From positions 55,021-119,020 of the forward strand of contig DFAM01000011.1 in the NCBI GenBank assembly GCA_002365595.1: a stretch of DNA of 64,000 bases, written 5' to 3'. This DNA is from Acinetobacter sp. UBA3106. Its GTDB lineage: Bacteria > Pseudomonadota > Gammaproteobacteria > Pseudomonadales > Moraxellaceae. A program made the translations under genes and the position numbers. This document shows, piece after piece, positions 34,345-44,128 of this stretch (its first letter is position 1; every line of letters begins with the position of its first letter). The notes under the pieces are model-generated. The model was not told where the DNA came from and did no database searches. It was given only the letters and a program-made list of their open reading frames with translations.

Positions 34345-36921
34345 TTATTTTTCTACTTCTTCTACCGGCTTATAATGAAGCTTGAGCTCTGAAAGTGAAG
34401 CCGGTCTAGCAAAATAGAAACCTTGAAAATGGTCACATGCATATTCTCTGAGAAACTGGGCTTGGGCTTGAGTTTCTATCCCTTCAGCAACCACTTGTAA
34501 TCCTAGTTGATGAGCCATGACAATAATAGCTGCGACAATAGCACCATCTTTCTCATTTTGAGGTAAATGTTCAATAAAACTGCGATCAAGTTTGATTTCA
34601 TCCACAGGTAAAGTGCGTAAATAACTCAGGCTGGAGTATCCTGTTCCAAAGTCATCGACAGAAACTTTGATGCCCAAATCACGGACCGCATTTAAAATTT
34701 CTAAAGAACGGTCAGCACCTGCAATTAACATGGTTTCCGTGACTTCAATTTTTAATAATTCAGGCTGTAACTGTGTATTGGCCAAGGTCTCTCGTAACTC
34801 ATACAAAAAGCCTGTGCGCTTGAACTGTAAGGGCGAAAGATTGACGGCTACACTCAGGCTGGCGCTATTTTTCTTATTCCATTCAACAATATCCTGACAG
34901 GCTTGCTGTAAAACCCATTGACCAATCGCTACAATTTGACCGGTTTTTTCGGCGAATGGAATAAAGTCTGCTGGAGAGATAAAACCTCTTTGTGGATGCT
35001 GCCAGCGGATTAAGGCTTCTACACTTATTAGCTGGCCTGAATGAGCATCAATAACCGGTTGATAAACCAATCTAAACTGTTGTTCTTGCAGGGCAAGCAT
35101 TAATTCATGCCGCATCAGCACATAATCGATTTTCGGTGTGCTTGTAGCGTCAAAAGCATACCAGTGCCAGGCATTTCCACCTTCTTTTTTTGCTTCATTC
35201 ATTGCATGTATCGCATGATGAAGCAATTGGGTAGATTTTTCTATCTGAGCGCCATCATCTGCAATACCAATACTCGCACTCATATGGATTTTATGGCCAT
35301 CGATATCAAAGGGTACGGACAGACTTTTTAAGATACGCTCTGCAGTGACGGCGGCCTGTTTTAAATCATGGCATTTATTCAGCAATATGCCAAATTCATC
35401 TGCGGAAAAATGAGAAATGATATCTTCTTCTTGAACGATCTGACGCAGGCGATTTGCTACAGCAATCAGAAGCTGATCACCACTGAGGTGTCCCAAACTT
35501 TGATTTAAAGGCTGGAAACCATCTAAATCAACATACATGACGATCAGGGGACGATGATGCTCATGCGGTATGTGGTGAAAAGCGACATCCAGTATTTTTT
35601 CAAAGGTATGATGATTAATTAATCCGGTTAAACTGTCGTGGGTTTGTTGCCGGGCGATATATTCGCTATTTGCCCGCTGTTGAGTAATATCCTGCTGAAT
35701 ACCCATAAAATGTGTGCAGATATTTTTGTCATCAAAAACCGGTCCTAATATCAGCTGGTTCCAGAACCAGCTACCATCTTTACGATAATTCTTTAAGGTG
35801 ATCTGAATTTCTTGTTGTTCTTGGAGGGCATGATGGATTTTATTAACTGTTTCAGGATCTGTATCAGGGCCTTGCAGAAAACGACAATTTTTACCGATCA
35901 CTTCTTCTTTATTATAACCGGTCAGCGATTCAAACGCAGGATTAACATATTCAATGGCCTGATCTGGGGCAGCATTGCTCAATATAATTCCAAGAGGATT
36001 GGCATCGACACTACGTTTAAGCAGACGCAGCATTTCTTCACTTTCACGCCGTTCTGAAATATCACGAGCGATACCAAAAACGCCCACCACCTGTTGAGCT
36101 TGCGTAATGGGTAAATAAGTCAGGTCTAGCCAGTAACTTTCCCCTAAGACATTCAGGGCTTGAATTTCCAAATGCTGACTGTTTCCCTTTAAGGCTTGTT
36201 CAAATGCAGTTTGAGCCAAAGATTGAAATTCAGCACAAATAAAATTCGAGAAATGTAAGCCTCGAGCCTGTTCAAGATTAAATTGAGTGATCTTTTCAGA
36301 AACAAGATTAACATCAATCACGATGCCTTCTAGATTATGTTCAAAAATAGCGTCCGGATGGTAAGTGAAGAACGAGCGATATTTATCATGCAGAGCCAGT
36401 CTCTGCTGACGTTCTTCATGCAGATCCATACTTAAGGCAATGAGAGATGCCGCATGACGAAGTAATTTAATATGAGTCGGTGTTGGACATTTAGGCGAGC
36501 GATAATACGTTCCAAAGGTACCGTAGAGTTTGCCTTGCGCGTTAATAATAGGCGTAGACCAACACGCATTCAGATTTTCTTCTTGGATAAGGGTTCTGAA
36601 ATTGTTCCAGTTCTGATCGGTAGTTAAATTTTCACAAATCACGAGTTTTCGGTGAAAAGCTGCTGCACCACAAGCACCGACATTTGGGTCTGCTTTTATC
36701 CCATTAATTGCTTCTTGATATTGGGTGGAAAAATGGTGGGTACCGCTAATCAGGCTTAACGTTTGTTCTGTCTCTGAGTACCCCATAATGGATACCATTG
36801 AATCCGGTATCCGGGCTTCTAACCATTCACTGACGGTCTGAAATATGATGGGTAAGTCAGCGTGTTGCCCAATTAAATGAAAGATAGATTGAGTATCTAA
36901 ATAACTCGCTGTTTGACTCAT
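34345..36921 (-). CDS. GAF-PAS-PAS-GGDEF-EAL c-di-GMP phosphodiesterase
   Basis: A protein of about 858 residues. In order: GAF (about 10-155), PAS (about 170-290), PAS/PAC (about 300-415; the NCRFLQGPDTDPET segment is LOV-like), GGDEF (about 430-585) and EAL (about 605-850). The NCRFLQ motif carries the cysteine used by flavin LOV photoreceptors, so blue-light sensing is possible. GGDEF reads SADEF and is probably catalytically dead. The EAL domain keeps EALIRWQHP, the glutamates and DDFGTGYSSL, so it should hydrolyse c-di-GMP. I chose the ATG at 36921 (GGAAGG in front). Confidence 0.9.
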   Translation of the reverse strand: MSQTASYLDTQSIFHLIGQHADLPIIFQTVSEWLEARIPDSMVSIMGYSETEQTLSLISGTHHFSTQYQEAINGIKADPNVGACGAAAFHRKLVICENLTTDQNWNNFRTLIQEENLNACWSTPIINAQGKLYGTFGTYYRSPKCPTPTHIKLLRHAASLIALSMDLHEERQQRLALHDKYRSFFTYHPDAIFEHNLEGIVIDVNLVSEKITQFNLEQARGLHFSNFICAEFQSLAQTAFEQALKGNSQHLEIQALNVLGESYWLDLTYLPITQAQQVVGVFGIARDISERRESEEMLRLLKRSVDANPLGIILSNAAPDQAIEYVNPAFESLTGYNKEEVIGKNCRFLQGPDTDPETVNKIHHALQEQQEIQITLKNYRKDGSWFWNQLILGPVFDDKNICTHFMGIQQDITQQRANSEYIARQQTHDSLTGLINHHTFEKILDVAFHHIPHEHHRPLIVMYVDLDGFQPLNQSLGHLSGDQLLIAVANRLRQIVQEEDIISHFSADEFGILLNKCHDLKQAAVTAERILKSLSVPFDIDGHKIHMSASIGIADDGAQIEKSTQLLHHAIHAMNEAKKEGGNAWHWYAFDATSTPKIDYVLMRHELMLALQEQQFRLVYQPVIDAHSGQLISVEALIRWQHPQRGFISPADFIPFAEKTGQIVAIGQWVLQQACQDIVEWNKKNSASLSVAVNLSPLQFKRTGFLYELRETLANTQLQPELLKIEVTETMLIAGADRSLEILNAVRDLGIKVSVDDFGTGYSSLSYLRTLPVDEIKLDRSFIEHLPQNEKDGAIVAAIIVMAHQLGLQVVAEGIETQAQAQFLREYACDHFQGFYFARPASLSELKLHYKPVEEVEK

Positions 36922-37466
36922 ATCGCATTCCTTCCCTGAGTTGTATCGCGTATTTTTTAATAGATTCTCAATCAAAATCTTTACACCAGATCGATATACT
37001 GATTATTAATTTTGTATAAACAATATAACAAAAATGTGATTATCCTCACATAGAATTATTTGAAAATCTGCATAGATATCAAGCTTTGACTTAAATAAAT
37101 TATATTAATGCTCATTCCTCTAAAAAATATCTACCTTTGCTAAAAACGCTAAAACTTACTGTGCCAGCTGTTCTTTGCAGAGCCATAAAAAATCTCTACT
37201 TATTTCTAAACTGTATTATTCAATAATGCAAAAAAATGGAATATAAAATCAAGTCATATCTAAAAAGAAGGGGGGATTTATATGAAATCATGCATGAAGT
37301 AAAAATGCATTTACAAGATTAAAGCAGTGTGAGCTTCTGCAGCTCGTTATGACAAGCTAGAGCAGAACTATAAAAGTGAGATTGCCTTAGCTTGTGTCTT
37401 TATCTGTTTATACCTATGAAATGTCAAAAGATATTAATATCTTTTCCATTTTCTTTTGAGATAGTA
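36922..37466. other. Intergenic, no gene seen
   Basis: About 545 AT-rich bases with the promoter of the EAL protein. At 37426-37445 lies a perfect 20-bp palindrome, AAAAGATATTAATATCTTTT, just after the ArsR gene; it could be a weak terminator or an operator. No coding signal. Confidence 0.45.
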
Positions 37467-37784
37467 TTAAATTAGATTTTTCGGACAATACAGTTGATAG
37501 AGGTTATTCAGTACCTGAACGAGTTTTTCATCTTTAATGGAATAAAAAATCTGTTTGCCATCACGACGCGTAGTCACCACATCGCTTTTACGTAGCATCA
37601 TCAATTGCTGGGATAACGTAGGTTGGTTAATCTGTGTCATCTGCTCTATTTGGGAGACATTTAATTCCTGTTTGGCAAGATGACATAAAATAAGTAAACG
37701 ATCTGTATTGGCTAATGATTTTAATATCGTGACCACAATATCAATAGACTCATGCATAGAAGCAATTTCAAGATCGGTGTTCAT
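37467..37784 (-). CDS. ArsR-family repressor, BigR/SqrR/YgaV-like
   Basis: A 105-residue winged-helix protein. ANTDRLLILCHLAKQELNVS and NQPTLSQQLMMLRKSDVVTTRR give the DNA-binding region. It has exactly two cysteines, Cys34 and Cys100, spaced 66 residues apart, the same spacing as the persulfide-sensing pair of BigR (42/108) and SqrR (41/107). No metal-site cysteines of ArsR/SmtB type are present. It therefore probably senses reactive sulfur or redox state. No sulfide-oxidation gene is adjacent, so its targets are unknown beyond a likely self-repression. Confidence 0.85.
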   Translation of the reverse strand: MNTDLEIASMHESIDIVVTILKSLANTDRLLILCHLAKQELNVSQIEQMTQINQPTLSQQLMMLRKSDVVTTRRDGKQIFYSIKDEKLVQVLNNLYQLYCPKNLI

Positions 37785-37835
37785 ACAGCATTTCCATACT
37801 ACGCAACAGTAACCTTGGCAGTATAATCCCTGATG

Positions 37836-37864
37836 AATCTTATATAGGATGAAAATGTAAGATT
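37836..37864. promoter_or_regulatory. Candidate autoregulatory operator
   Basis: AATCTTA-N15-TAAGATT is a perfect 7-15-7 inverted repeat about 50-80 bases upstream of the ArsR-family start, near a minus-strand TATACT box. Position suggests self-regulation. Confidence 0.35.
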
Positions 37865-37915
37865 TTCAATGGTTTTTAATGAAGGTAATTATCAAATATT
37901 CTTATATTCATTAAA

Positions 37916-37947
37916 ATAAGGCATTTAACCTAAATTAAATGCCTTAT
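37916..37947 (-). terminator. Terminator-like hairpin after plsB
   Basis: A 13-bp perfect stem (ATAAGGCATTTAA / TTAAATGCCTTAT) with a 6-base loop follows plsB on the minus strand, with TTTTAAT after it. Confidence 0.65.
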
Positions 37948-37968
37948 ATGCACATCAAATATAGCGGA

Positions 37969-40473
37969 TCAGGTTTTAGGGGTGGTTTTGAACGCTTTTA
38001 ATTCTTTCTCGTTAAAATGTAGAGCTTGCGTAATCGCCTGACGCATTTCAGGATTATACCAGTCAAAAATTGCAGAGATTTTTTCTTCAAAATCATCACT
38101 GATGACAAAATGATTTTCTTGAATACTGAGCAGGCCATTTTGTTTCAAGATAGCAATAAAGCTTTTTAAAGTTGCATTATCAAAATAATAACCGGACTGA
38201 ATTTTTTGAGTTTGAGACAATTTGTATAATACCGCTTTCCCCATATTCTCCAGCTCTTTCAGGCTCAAGAATTGCTGCGGCGCATATTGTTGCAATAATG
38301 CAGCAATCATGGTCATGTTATTCAGGCTGGAATGAGAGAGGTGTGCCAGTGCCAAAAGCTGCTGTTGAGCCTGTTCATCCGATGAAATAGCAATAGTTTG
38401 GTCTGAATGAAGGCTAATCCAGCCGAATTGCGCCAGACTTTCCAGAATTACGGTTATTTCCTGATCTAATTCATCGCTATGCCATTTGAGGAAAAATTCT
38501 TCCTTAAAATAGGGATAGATATTTTTAACTGTGTCGATTAAATAATGTTTAGAGATTTTTTTATACGAATGCACCAGTACTGCAATTAATGCCGGGAGAA
38601 TAAAGCAGTGCAGAATATTGTTACTAAAATAACTTAACAGAATTTTTTGACTTTCAGCCACCCGTACCCAATTTTGATTATTTTGGCTGAAGGTTTCAAC
38701 CTGCTTTAATTTCCCGGCATACTGAATAATCTCTACGCTGGATAATTCTGTCATGATCATTTTTGAATCATATGTTGTCATTTTTAATAAATGACGATAT
38801 TGATCAATTTTCGCGATTAAATCATGTTCAGTTAAAGCATGATCTTCAGCATTGAGTAAAATCAGCGAAATTAACGAAATCGGATTAATGACCACCGCTT
38901 TATTAATATTTTCCAGAATTGAATTGGCAACCTGATTCACGGTTTGAATCACCGGTTGGGGTAATTCATCATGAATATTTAATTGAATATGTTCTGCTTG
39001 ATTGTCAGTTAAAACCTGATCCAGAAAAACTGGCTCGCCAAAATTAACGTGTACCTGACCAAAGACTTTTTCAATTTTACGAACTGAACTCAAAATTCCC
39101 CAAATCGATTCGGCTTCTTTCGGTTTGCCATTCAGTTCATTTAAATAAGAGGTACCTTCAATCAGCTTTTCATAACCAAAGTAGGTCGGAATAAAGGCAA
39201 TCGGCTTGGTGGCACCACGTAAATGACTTTGTACCGTCATCGACAGCATGCCTTTTTTCGGGGGCAACAGCAGACCGGTACGTGAACGTCCACCTTCAAT
39301 AAAGTATTCTAAAGGGGTATTACGTGATAAAAGGCTGTGTAAATATTCTTTAAATACCGAGGTATAAAGTTCATTACCGCTAAATGTACGGCGAATAAAA
39401 TAAGCACCGCCGCCACGCATGATCTGACCGACCACAGGCAAGTTGAGATTAATACCCGCGGCAATATGCGGCACCATCAAGCCGCGGTTAAAAATCACAT
39501 AAGACAGCAGCAAATAATCGATATGACTGCGATGGCATGGGGTATAGACAATTTCGTAATCCTTGGCCAGCTCACGCACGGTATCGAAATTATGCACTTC
39601 AATTCCATCGTAAAGTTGCGTCCAGAGTTTGGTCAGCGCCAGTTCGGCAAAACGCAGGGTAGAATAGGAAAAGTCCGAAACCACTTCAGTTAAATAGCCT
39701 TTGGCGCGGTTCTCTGCTTCAAACATGCTGATTTTGTTGTCAATACTTTCTTTACGGATCGCATCCTGAACCGTTTCAGTTTTCATTAACTTGTTAATGA
39801 GATTCCGGCGGTCGGATAAATCGGGGCCTAAAATAGCTTCTTTATATTTATTAAAATTGGTATTTAGCTCCTTGACTACAGAATGTGCCGGAGAAAAATT
39901 CGGATATTCAATTTTAGATTTTTCTATTGCTGCTTTCAGGGAAATTGGTTTGTGAAATTCAATATAGTTTTCACGGCTATATAAAGAAATATTCAAGGCC
40001 TGTTTTAATTTGGAAGGGGTTGCCCAGGCATCTGCAAATAAGGCTTTAAACCATGAGCCTTCATATTCAGGTGAACGACCCCATAATACCGTGACTGGAA
40101 CCAGTTCAATATCATATTCAGGATATTTTTCCAACGCTTCAATCAGGCGAATCAGTTTTGCCGAATAATGATAGGCTTCATTTTTTGAGTTGGGCACATT
40201 CAAAGCCAGAATTGAATCATCTTCCTGAAATTCCTGAATGCTTAAAGGTGCAAATACCGAAGGCAGTTGACGTGCTTTGGCTTCCGTGTCGATTAATACG
40301 GTATTACTTAGTGAAGCATCTTGTAAGACATAGCAAATTATTTTTTTATCTAACTGACTTTTTATATTTTTTTCTAATTCTTCAGTATTGCCTAAGACTT
40401 GAGGCGTCACGATTTTATCGAGGATTTTCTGTGTAAATTGTCGATAGAACCGGCTATAACCCTTATTAGACAT
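37969..40473 (-). CDS. plsB: Glycerol-3-phosphate 1-O-acyltransferase
   Basis: About 834 residues, a full-length PlsB. It acylates sn-glycerol 3-phosphate at position 1 with acyl-ACP or acyl-CoA, the first step of phospholipid synthesis, at the inner membrane. All acyltransferase blocks are visible: PCHRSHIDYL (HX4D catalytic motif), GGAYFIRRTF, FIEGGRSRTG and FIPTYFGYEKLIEG. I chose MSNKGYSRFYRQF at 40473 because AGGGA lies just in front and the longer frame (26 more codons) is not family-like. Confidence 0.93.
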   Translation of the reverse strand: MSNKGYSRFYRQFTQKILDKIVTPQVLGNTEELEKNIKSQLDKKIICYVLQDASLSNTVLIDTEAKARQLPSVFAPLSIQEFQEDDSILALNVPNSKNEAYHYSAKLIRLIEALEKYPEYDIELVPVTVLWGRSPEYEGSWFKALFADAWATPSKLKQALNISLYSRENYIEFHKPISLKAAIEKSKIEYPNFSPAHSVVKELNTNFNKYKEAILGPDLSDRRNLINKLMKTETVQDAIRKESIDNKISMFEAENRAKGYLTEVVSDFSYSTLRFAELALTKLWTQLYDGIEVHNFDTVRELAKDYEIVYTPCHRSHIDYLLLSYVIFNRGLMVPHIAAGINLNLPVVGQIMRGGGAYFIRRTFSGNELYTSVFKEYLHSLLSRNTPLEYFIEGGRSRTGLLLPPKKGMLSMTVQSHLRGATKPIAFIPTYFGYEKLIEGTSYLNELNGKPKEAESIWGILSSVRKIEKVFGQVHVNFGEPVFLDQVLTDNQAEHIQLNIHDELPQPVIQTVNQVANSILENINKAVVINPISLISLILLNAEDHALTEHDLIAKIDQYRHLLKMTTYDSKMIMTELSSVEIIQYAGKLKQVETFSQNNQNWVRVAESQKILLSYFSNNILHCFILPALIAVLVHSYKKISKHYLIDTVKNIYPYFKEEFFLKWHSDELDQEITVILESLAQFGWISLHSDQTIAISSDEQAQQQLLALAHLSHSSLNNMTMIAALLQQYAPQQFLSLKELENMGKAVLYKLSQTQKIQSGYYFDNATLKSFIAILKQNGLLSIQENHFVISDDFEEKISAIFDWYNPEMRQAITQALHFNEKELKAFKTTPKT

Positions 40474-40739
40474 TTGATTCCCTAAATCAGTTTTCATTTG
40501 ATAGATATTGTGTGCAATTGCATAAATAATTACAAATCTTATTGGTGACAATTACGTCATTTAAATGGTCACGCTTTGGTGAATATTCCTAGCTCAAGAT
40601 TTTAAAAAGTATGCTCTTTTAGAGTTAAATCGTAACTTAAGTTGTAGAAACGCAGCTATAGAAAAACTTATCTTGTCTGCCTAAATGGCTTATGATGAGT
40701 GCATGACTTTAAAATCAAAAGACAGCTCAAGGAGTTCAA

Positions 40740-41738
40740 ATGAGTACAGATTCTGCTTTTCCAACACCGAACAATTTAGCTATAGCGGTTTATCCTGATA
40801 ATGCTGAATCTATTGGCAATACTCCCTTAATTCGCATCAATCGTGCTATTTCATCCGATGCAACGGTATTGGCAAAAATTGAAAGCCGTAATCCGGCATT
40901 TTCGGTGAAATGTCGTGTAGGTGCGGCGTTAATTGCAGATGCTGAAGAAAAAGGCTTGCTTAAACCGGGGATGCATATTGTCGAGCCAACCAGTGGTAAT
41001 ACCGGTATTGCATTGGCATTTGTTGCTGCTGCAAAAGGTTATGGCATTACCTTAACCATGCCTGCAAGTATGAGTGTTGAACGCCGTAAGGTATTGAAGG
41101 CTTTTGGTGCCAATCTGGTGCTGACTGAACCGGCGAAAGGCATGAAAGGCGCAGTAGATGAAGCAGTCCGTTTAGTCAATGAACAGCCGGATGTCTATTT
41201 TTTACCGCAGCAATTTGAAAATCCAGCCAATCCTAAAATTCATGAACAAACCACAGGTCCTGAAATTTGGGAAGCCACGGGCGGTAAAGTTGATATTTTA
41301 GTGTCTGGTGTGGGGACGGGCGGTACCATTTCCGGTATTTCACGTTATTTTGAGCAGGTAAAAAAACAGCCGCTTTATTCAGTGGCTGTTGAACCTGCGG
41401 AATCAGCCATTATTGGTCAGGCAAAACGTGGTGAGCCTTTGACTCCTGGACCGCATAAAATTCAGGGCATTGGTGCGAACTTTATTCCGAAAAACTTGGA
41501 TTTGGATCTAGTGGATGAAGTGATTGCGATTGAAAGTGCGACCGCGGTTGAATGGGCACGCAAAACTGCAACCCATGAAGGCCTTTTGGTGGGTATTTCA
41601 AGTGGTGCAGCGATGGCAGCCGCCGCTCAACTGGCAGCACGGCCTGAAAATGCCGGTAAAAACATTGTGGTGATTTTACCGGATGCGGGCGAGCGCTATT
41701 TATCTTCAGTGTTATTTGAAGATATTTCCGCAGACTAA
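40740..41738 (+). CDS. cysK: Cysteine synthase A
   Basis: A 332-residue PLP enzyme making L-cysteine from O-acetylserine and sulfide. The PLP lysine is Lys57 (NPAFSVKCR). The substrate loop TSGNTG (84-89) and phosphate-binding GVGTGGT are intact. An ideal ribosome site (AAGGAG) supports the start. The N-terminus is about 10 residues longer than in most CysK. An unrelated LysR regulator lies downstream and the plsB gene is divergent. Confidence 0.92.
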   Translation: MSTDSAFPTPNNLAIAVYPDNAESIGNTPLIRINRAISSDATVLAKIESRNPAFSVKCRVGAALIADAEEKGLLKPGMHIVEPTSGNTGIALAFVAAAKGYGITLTMPASMSVERRKVLKAFGANLVLTEPAKGMKGAVDEAVRLVNEQPDVYFLPQQFENPANPKIHEQTTGPEIWEATGGKVDILVSGVGTGGTISGISRYFEQVKKQPLYSVAVEPAESAIIGQAKRGEPLTPGPHKIQGIGANFIPKNLDLDLVDEVIAIESATAVEWARKTATHEGLLVGISSGAAMAAAAQLAARPENAGKNIVVILPDAGERYLSSVLFEDISAD

Positions 41739-41975
41739 TTGCTGCACGTTTTAAGCTTTGACTTAAATTTGAGGCATTCAGGTTTAGGTCAAACTGTTTG
41801 GATGATGCGTCTTTTGTGTTGTTGTGATTTTTATGGATAGAATTTATTTTGTAAGATTGAAGTGAAGATTTATTCGCTCGACCTGTTATTTCGGTATAAA
41901 TGGACATTGGAAATAGCATTCAAAAAGCAGATGATGTACTACCTCTACAAATTAAAGATTTAGGGATTTGAATCG

Positions 41976-42911
41976 GTGTTTGAGCTCGACTGTAAATTAC
42001 TCAGCGTTTTTCTCTATATTTATAAATATAAAAGTGTTTCTGTTGCGGCTGAATATCTGGCCATGAGTCAGCCCACAGTCAGTAATATCCTGAATAAAAT
42101 TCGCCAGCATTATAATGACCCGCTGTTTTTAAGAATTGGCAATGAAATGGTGCCGACTGAACTGTCAAAACAGCTTTTTCCATTGGTCAGTGAAGCCTTA
42201 AGTAAAGTAGAAATTATCAATAACTTTACCGTTGATTTTGACCAGACCACTTCACAGCAAAAATTTACCATTGCCATGACCGATGTGTCGCATCTGGTTT
42301 TATTACCCAAGATTTCGCAATATTTAAAAAAACATGCTTCACATATTCGGTTAAATGTTCGCGCCATTACGTCTGAAACCAGCTATCAAATGGCCAATGG
42401 CGAAATTGATTTGGCCATTGGTTTTTTACCCAATCTAGAAAATGGTTTTTATCAGCAAAAACTGTTTGAGCAATATTATGTGGTTATTGCATCTAAAAAT
42501 CATCCGCGGCTGAGCGAAAATAGTTTAACCACCGAACAATATATCAAGGAATCACATATCGATATTGATGCCGGAATGGGGCATTATCATATTGAAAATG
42601 AACTGCTAAATTTAGAATTGAAACGCAATATCTTGATGCGCCTGCCTAGTTATCTGGGTGTTGGACTGGTAGTACAGGAAACTGATGCGATTGCGACCGT
42701 ACCTTATTATTTAAGTGAAGTGTTATTGTCGCGCGGCAATTTACAAATTTTCGATGCACCGATTACGTTTCCTACCTATGCAGTCAAGCAATATTGGCAT
42801 ATGTCCTGCCATCACAAAACCAGTCATCAATGGCTGCGTCAGATGTGTTATGAATTATTTAGTCAAATGAATGATGTAAATGATTCGCCCCATAACATCA
42901 TTCATCCCTGA
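41976..42911 (+). CDS. LysR-family transcriptional regulator
   Basis: A 311-residue LysR regulator with an N-terminal winged helix (SVSVAAEYLAMSQPTVSNILNKIRQ) and a periplasmic-binding-like effector domain. The start is GTG at 41976, with TAGGGA in front. The ligand is not predictable. The gene follows cysK by 237 bases in the same direction, but this protein is closer to the NodD/PcpR-type group than to CysB, so a link to sulfur is not supported. Confidence 0.85.
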   Translation: MFELDCKLLSVFLYIYKYKSVSVAAEYLAMSQPTVSNILNKIRQHYNDPLFLRIGNEMVPTELSKQLFPLVSEALSKVEIINNFTVDFDQTTSQQKFTIAMTDVSHLVLLPKISQYLKKHASHIRLNVRAITSETSYQMANGEIDLAIGFLPNLENGFYQQKLFEQYYVVIASKNHPRLSENSLTTEQYIKESHIDIDAGMGHYHIENELLNLELKRNILMRLPSYLGVGLVVQETDAIATVPYYLSEVLLSRGNLQIFDAPITFPTYAVKQYWHMSCHHKTSHQWLRQMCYELFSQMNDVNDSPHNIIHP

Positions 42912-42935
42912 TCGTATAATATTGAGTCCGATAAA

Positions 42936-43535
42936 TTAAGAAATTTTATCCGGAGTCATGAGGGCCTGATTAATATACAGTTTAATCAGGCGTTCACGTG
43001 AACCAATCGATTTTTGGTAATGGGTCGAATTGAGTAACAATGAGGCGCCATAAGTTACCGTCCAGATATAGGATAAATAATCGCGAATCGACATGGCACT
43101 ATTAAAGGACTTTAGATATTCGTCAGTCATGTCCTTAATTTCAATAATCCGTTCTTCACGCACTTGATAAAGTTGTTCAAATAATTCTTTCAGTTTACGT
43201 TCGTTATTGGTTAAGCGTTCTTCAATCACGTGCAATAAAATGGTTCGGTTGGAATTTAGCATGTTGTAGAGCATGTACTGGGATACATAGGTTTTAATAT
43301 TATTTTTATATTTTTTTGAAATTTCTAATAATCTTTTTTCATTCAAGATAATAAGTTCTAAATAGAGCTGATTCTTGCTTTTAAAATGTTTATAAATGGT
43401 TCCTTTCGCAATATCCAGTTCAGATGCAAGTTCTGCAAGGGTAATATCCTGATTATTATCCAGCAACAGTGTTTCTGCCATGGCTAAAATTTTCTCTTTA
43501 CGTAATTGAAAATTTTGTTGGCGTACCGTATTCAT
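42936..43535 (-). CDS. TetR-family transcriptional regulator
   Basis: A protein of about 199 residues with a typical TetR helix-turn-helix (ITLAELASELDIAKGTIYKHFKSKNQLYLELI) and a helical ligand domain. I chose the ATG at 43535 (MNTVRQQNFQL). It is divergent from the acyl-CoA dehydrogenase, thiolase and CoA-transferase genes, so it probably represses them and responds to an acyl-CoA, in the manner of FadR/PsrA-like TetR proteins. The effector is inferred. Confidence 0.85.
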   Translation of the reverse strand: MNTVRQQNFQLRKEKILAMAETLLLDNNQDITLAELASELDIAKGTIYKHFKSKNQLYLELIILNEKRLLEISKKYKNNIKTYVSQYMLYNMLNSNRTILLHVIEERLTNNERKLKELFEQLYQVREERIIEIKDMTDEYLKSFNSAMSIRDYLSYIWTVTYGASLLLNSTHYQKSIGSRERLIKLYINQALMTPDKIS

Positions 43536-44128
43536 CGTAAGTCCCAGAAAGACATAAAAAAGCAGATTCAACATATACCGATAAAATAAATATGGCAACT
43601 CAACTAATGTCTCATGTGAGTAGCAAATTACTGTTTAATTTTATTTATATTCTCAGTGCCATAGCAAAAAATAAAAGTCAATCAATGAGAACCTGAGAGG
43701 TCAATAATCATCAATAAAATTCCAATTACCGCATAATTATTTTATTGTCATTTTGCGTTGAAAAAGGGAATCGCCCATAAAACGCAAAGAGCAGATCTGC
43801 TGATTTAACCGTATTCATGTGCGTACTTAAGCTTCGGTTTGATGCTGAATGGTTCAGTTTAAAGGGATTTACAGAAACCATGTTTTATTCGTTGCGCATA
43901 AGCGTGATGATGAAATAAGTGTTGACCCTCGGGCTGATGAGTAAAGTATTTAAAGCTGATTTTCGCAGCACTCATTTCTCCTCATGAATGTTGAAAACCA
44001 CGTAAATACCCAGATTTACTCAAAGAGATGTACGTTGGAATACATCCGTTATTTCAGTATAGGTTCTTACAACTTTAAAAAGCACTTCAATATTTTTTAA
44101 TGCGAAGTCTTCACATAAGGAAAGCAAT
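43536..44128. promoter_or_regulatory. Divergent control region for the acyl-CoA cluster
   Basis: 593 bases with no gene between the TetR regulator and the acyl-CoA dehydrogenase. GATGTA-N8-TACATC (44027-44046), a perfect 6-8-6 inverted repeat about 85 bases before the dehydrogenase start, is the best candidate TetR operator. No other structure stood out. Confidence 0.4.

Noticed and set aside
37426..37445. 20-bp palindrome as a strong terminator of the ArsR gene
   Set aside because: The stem is purely A/T-rich with no GC clamp beyond two pairs and a tiny loop; I kept it only as a note in the spacer.
40296..40310. TAATACGGTATTAC resembling the new operator
   Set aside because: It lies within plsB coding sequence, lacks the 21-base half-site spacing and is expected by chance in AT-rich DNA.
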